NCBI GenBank assembly: GCA_001599715.1
Contig: BCHU01000003.1
Coordinates: 1,302,001 to 1,366,000 of the forward strand
Direction of reading: 5' to 3'
Length of the DNA stretch: 64,000 nucleotides
Source: Phaeotremella fagi
Taxonomy: Eukaryota; Basidiomycota; Tremellomycetes; Tremellales; Phaeotremellaceae
The position numbers and the translations under genes are program-made. The first letter of the stretch is position 1. Each line of letters opens with the position of its first letter. The notes under the pieces are model-generated. The model made no database searches. It was given only the letters and a program-made list of their open reading frames with translations, and had not been told where the DNA came from. This document shows positions 60,084 to 64,000 of this stretch, piece by piece.

Positions 60084-60955
60084 TGTTGGATAAAAACTGT
60101 AGTGGCGCTGTGTCGGGAGAAAAATAAGTTGATGGGGATTAGGAAGAGAATGTCGGGAGCCTGGTCTGTGCAAATAAGGGAACTTAAATGGCTTTCTAAA
60201 CAAAACTCATATGAATTATCGACTCGATTCACACCTACCTTTGTACCAGCTCCGCCAAAAGCACCTTCTTCTGAATTTCCCGAACATCTATCACCTTTCA
60301 TCGGGATTAGTTTTGTGAGGCTTCGGAACGATGTCATCAACGTCACTGATATATTCGATATTTGTTTTCGCTTTCAAGAACGTGCTAAGAGCTCCACATG
60401 CCTTCTTGCTCCACAACCATTCCTTCTTCATCGTCAGTTTAGTTGTGGAGCTCAATCCTTCCTTGCTCCACAACACTTCCTCTTCGCTTTAGTGGCTAGG
60501 ACTTTTCGATTTCGGAAACACCATCTCGGTGTAACGACGTCGTCAAGTGCTTGTGGCGTTGCGATTCTGCCACATTTGTCTCCATTGAAGTGAATAAACT
60601 ACTGTACTGTAAGTTCATGAGATAACGCGGATGACCAGCATTCATGTATATGAGAATTGTGACTCGAATCTTTTGTAGCAATTGTGATTGACCCCTAAGA
60701 GTGCCACTGAATTCTCCCTAGATTGTTACCCCACTCTCACATATTCAGGACGTCAAGGTGATTCTAGCGGTAAGGTAAGCGCCAGTGGAGACACTCTCTC
60801 AAAGTCTTCTTCACTTGCCTATGATCGAATCCAGTTCTTATGTCGTATACATATCAAACACTTTGTCAAAACAAGATACAGCGAAAATCTGACATACAGT
60901 ACATAAAGATTACATAAACAACGAACACTTCCTACTTATACTCCTGGTTCTCCAA
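60084..60955. other. Intergenic, upstream of F2 and 3' flank of F3
   Basis: 872 bp. The first 270 bp are the duplicated family F promoter. Several CTTGCTCCACAAC-like units recur at about 60405-60475. No RNA gene is recognised. Confidence 0.5.
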
Positions 60956-61753
60956 TCATACCGACCAATCGTCACTCATCATAAGCCATCTTGTCGTGTC
61001 TTCTCCAGTCTCCAAATTCGTAACATGAATCTCCCACTCTTCCTCCTCATCTTGAAGAACCCCAATCTGAGTTTTACCCCACTCAAGCCCGGGTTCATCC
61101 AGAGAATGTAAAAACCAAATCATTTGCCAACATGTATAATCCATCATCTCTTCTATCTTTTCCTCCTTGAATTTACCACTTTGAATCAATTGTTCTCGTA
61201 CTTGAGCCGAAATCAGTTCGGCGCATAAAGCTGAGTTTGCTTTATTGAAGATGATTGATTCATGAGAATCGTTGATCAAAGGAAGGGTCTTGGCGATTGA
61301 ATCAGAATATTCATTTAACATGGTTCTGAGATGTTGGACTATGTGTTTTTCGGCTTCTTCACCACAAACAGATCCTGGGTATCGGAGGTTGTCTAGGAAA
61401 TAACTGTGAAGCTCATCATCGATTTGAGCAACAAGACGTCTTGGTAATGAAGGGATGGAAGTTGAACCACTTCTTTCTTGAGATAACTTAGTGAGAACAC
61501 TGGGTATATCGTATTTGAGTGACATTGACGTTCTGGGGTATCCAGTTTTTGGCCATTCACATCGAGATAACCATGATGAACCTACACGAACAGCTTCTTT
61601 AACCAAACTTTCAGCTGTCTCTCTAGCGTTATCTGTCGTATGACCAAAACCTAGATCGGGGCGAGCTGAGGCACTGTTGGCTAAGATGTTCTCGATTGTT
61701 TCTGGATGACTGAGTTGGAATGTTTTCCAACTTTCTGCAGTTGATTGGGCCAT
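60956..61753 (-). CDS. Tandem family F, member 3 (unknown protein)
   Basis: A single exon of 265 residues starting MAQSTAESWKTFQLSHP. It is the most diverged member: ARPDLGFGHTTDNARETAES aligns with the DLGFGY region, YDIPSVLTKLSQE with DIPSVLSKLLE, and ALCAELISAQVREQL with TAELLTDLVCEYL. The C-terminus is IHVTNLETGEDTTRW. Intact frame; no known domain. Like members 1 and 2 it has no intron. Confidence 0.78.
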   Translation of the reverse strand: MAQSTAESWKTFQLSHPETIENILANSASARPDLGFGHTTDNARETAESLVKEAVRVGSSWLSRCEWPKTGYPRTSMSLKYDIPSVLTKLSQERSGSTSIPSLPRRLVAQIDDELHSYFLDNLRYPGSVCGEEAEKHIVQHLRTMLNEYSDSIAKTLPLINDSHESIIFNKANSALCAELISAQVREQLIQSGKFKEEKIEEMMDYTCWQMIWFLHSLDEPGLEWGKTQIGVLQDEEEEWEIHVTNLETGEDTTRWLMMSDDWSV

Positions 61754-61879
61754 TTTGAAAATTGAACTTGAGATGAAAGAGGAATTGATAAAATGAGAGG
61801 GGGGAAAGATGATAGTAGATCACTGAGGAAGGTGGCAAGAAAATCAACCTTTTTTTCATTTACTTTATATCTGAATACT

Positions 61880-62139
61880 GTAGGCCTTTGTCATAGTCCG
61901 ACGTCATCTGTGATCTTTTGATATTCAAAGAATCCTTTGTCCAATCCTTCCATTTAGAAATTTCCTGATGACAGAATATGCCTTCGACAAAGTCCGAGGT
62001 CATCCGTTTCAATGAGTGATCTTTTGATATCCAACCCGATGTCAGAAAAATGCCTTCGACAAAGTCCGAGGTCATCCATCACGATAAATGATCTCCTTTG
62101 TCCTAAGCTTGCAGTTTGATATTCCCTGATGACGGCAAT
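61880..62139. repeat. Imperfect tandem repeat, three units of about 72-98 bp
   Basis: Three units start at about 61880, 61978 and 62050. The second and third share an exact 28-bp block (61978-62005 and 62050-62077, beginning ATGCCTTCGACAAAGTCCGA); the first has a diverged form. Each unit then has a TGATCTTTTGATAT- or TGATCTCCTTTG-like part and ends in CCTGATGACAG, CCGATGTCAG or CCTGATGACGG. Confidence 0.75.
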
Positions 62140-62785
62140 ACAGTATCCAACAAAGTACTGACCCAATATCATCAGTTCTCATTAGCTGAATCACCCATAT
62201 TTATATATCTATTTATTTACGTATATAGACGATTCCTATCCTCTGCCCCAGGATGCGGTAAAACCTTTAAGCCAAGTCTATATTTTGACTACTGAAATTT
62301 GCTATCGAAACGGCTCAACAGTTCTACTAAGACATTTACAGCTGGAAATGTCCAAGGCAAATTACGTATTAATGCAGCCCAAAATGTATCAGATCCTCAT
62401 ACACCTCTCATTTACGATCTAGAATCTCAATACCTTCACCACTTAACATGTTTCAACACCTAAAGTTGGTTGAGTTTGCTAAGTGTCCGTCTGCGGCGTG
62501 AGTACTGTAGGACCAATTCTTGCCAAAATTTAGTAATTAAGGCTAGTCTTGAGCTTTAGGTAGAATGCCAAATCGTGAAGCAGCTTTACTGAAATCCGGT
62601 ACTGTACTCTACCGTTCATCCAATCAACAGATATGCATACTCATATAGTCCAAAAGCGTCTACTGTAAATAACGTTATCGAATTCGTCAAAACCCAACGC
62701 CACCCTCCTCCCCTTCAACATAAAATAAACCGTCCAAAAACAAAACCTCAATCATCATCTCTAATAACCTTTTCCATTCATTTCA
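62140..62785. other. Intergenic, tandem repeat to SH3 gene 3' end
   Basis: 646 bp of AT-rich sequence. No open frame, RNA gene or repeat can be supported. Confidence 0.45.
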
Positions 62786-64000
62786 TTAAAACAGACAAAC
62801 ACTAATAACATCATCAGCCGACAGTCTATTGTTTCTTTTGAGTGTAGGAAGAGGACTTACAAATTACTTGGGAAATCAGTTCGTCCAGGAGATCTCCTGG
62901 CTTCATCTAACAATTCACCTGACCACCAACCATCTTCCGGTGTTGAGGTGACTGCGATGATATCGCCTGATTGGAAATCGAATTCCGCAGCTGGTTGACA
63001 TGTTAATACCGTCAAAGTCAAATGAGGAAAACACAAAACACTTACGAGATTGAGCTACATAATCGTAAAGAGCTTTAACATCTATTTAAAAAAGTGTTAG
63101 TTCAGAACTCCTGCTTCACGAGTTTACGTACAGAACAGAACAGGTAGACCTGTAGTTGACCATTGACCAGTCGGTGTAGCAGTTGCAGGTGGGACACCGG
63201 GTTGTGGACTTGGACTACGTTGAACCTGTTGACGTTGTTGTTGACCATATCCAGGTTGAGGACTGGGACTTCTTTGGACCTGTTGACGCTGTTGTTGTTG
63301 CTGTTGACCGCCATAGTTTGGTTGAGGACTTGGTGCTCGTCCGTATCCCGGTTGCTGGACTGGTGCAGGACTAGCGGCTCGGTTGTACTGCTGGGAACCA
63401 CCGAATGCTGGTTGAGGAGGAGGTTGAGTCTGACCATAGCCATTTTGCTGATAAGCTGGACCAACGTTTGTAGAGATGGGTGGGACGTAAGGATGTTGGT
63501 GTGGATTGGATTGTTGTGATTGGTACGAAGGGTAGGAGGGTTGGGCAGGCTGTTGTTGTTGCGGTGGTGGTGGTGGTTGCTGTTGGTACCCTTGTTGATA
63601 CTGCTGTTGGGGTTGTCCGTATCCGGATACAGGTCGACCTGGTTGAGAGGAGGATGACGATGGGATATTCGAGTAGCTTCCCCGTTGTTGATGACCATAC
63701 GATCCTGGACCAGCTGAACCTTGCGATTGGGATGGAGGTTGCGATTGAACCGTAGCTTGGGCAGCTTGCTGCTGTTGTTGCTCTTGGCCATATTGTCTTC
63801 GATAAGCTTCGGCCATGGAGTCATGAGCGACCCCACCTCTTTCGTCTAAGGCAATACCAAGAGTCTGAGGTCCAAGTGCACCTTGAGGATTAACAGGTGA
63901 TGGACTTGGTGAACGGAAAGTTGGTGGTTGAGGTGAATGAGATCTTCCACCGGCACCAATCCCTACGAACCCAGCTCTAGCAGGACCAGGTGAGCTTGGT
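62786..64000 (-). CDS. SH3-domain protein, 3' part of gene (5' end outside window)
   Basis: The frame is open at base 64000, so the start is beyond the window. The visible part begins with a Pro/Ser-rich stretch, then FVGIGAGGRSHSPQPPTF and a long disordered Gln/Pro/Tyr-rich region with imperfect SPSPQPGYG repeats. The C-terminal SH3 domain is spliced from several exons: VKALYDYVAQS, EFDFQSGDIIAVT, TPEDGWWSGELLDEARR, and FPSNFVCLF with the stop in a tiny last exon at about 62801-62786. ALYDY, the WW pair and PSNF form the Pro-peptide-binding surface. Such proteins usually act at the actin cortex or in endocytosis; the exact role is not known here. Confidence 0.85.

Noticed and set aside
61860..62172. 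Minus-strand open frames with the repeated peptide DDLGLCRRH across the tandem repeat
   Set aside because: The repeat simply happens to be open in overlapping frames; there is no start context, no splice links and no similarity to neighbours.

Overview
This is nuclear DNA of a basidiomycete fungus, most likely a tremellomycete close to Cryptococcus or Kwoniella (inference). Nearly every gene is split by short GT-AG introns (mostly 45-60 nt, some only 31-36 nt) with CTGAC/CTAAC-type branch sites. There is a Nup98-Nup96 precursor, an Mbs1-type APSES factor, and an SH3 protein ending in FPSNFVCLF as basidiomycete homologues do. No bacterial, plasmid or viral features are seen. Genes lie on both strands, about one per 1.9 kb.

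Layout. 1-3.5 kb: 3' end of an unknown gene, a Kv-type potassium channel and a tRNA-Asp. 3.7-10.1 kb: mRNA guanylyltransferase (CEG1) and eIF5B (FUN12). 10.3-15.7 kb: five tandem intact paralogues of an unrecognised small helical protein. 15.9-30.4 kb: a housekeeping block with threonine synthase, Nup98-96, SDH4, RAD52 and POL31. 30.5-38.2 kb: an F-box/WD protein, a pair of paralogous coiled-coil genes and two unknown genes. 38.5-42.3 kb: a decaying tandem family of Zn2Cys6-like/coiled-coil genes in which every copy is broken differently. 42.5-57 kb: a possible tiny membrane protein, the chitin synthase activator SKT5, a zinc-cluster protein with a degenerate AlkB-like domain, an equilibrative nucleoside transporter, RPC17 and the MBF-type factor MBS1. 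57.8-61.8 kb: three tandem paralogues of a second unknown family, the middle one frameshifted. 61.9-62.1 kb: a short tandem repeat. 62.8-64 kb: the 3' part of an SH3 protein gene, cut by the window end.

How the parts fit. Conserved genes cover mRNA capping, translation initiation, nuclear transport, Pol III transcription, replication and repair, respiration and the cell wall. RAD52 and POL31 are divergent and share one short promoter carrying an ACGCGT (MCB) box. The window also encodes the likely MCB-binding protein, MBS1, whose own upstream region has an ACGCGT. Between these stable genes sit four tandem families that I do not recognise, at different stages of expansion and decay: five intact copies, an intact pair, a 2+1 set and a fully broken set. 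These are the most promising undescribed material. Gene models were inferred by eye from reading frames, splice signals and comparison between copies; no searches were run.
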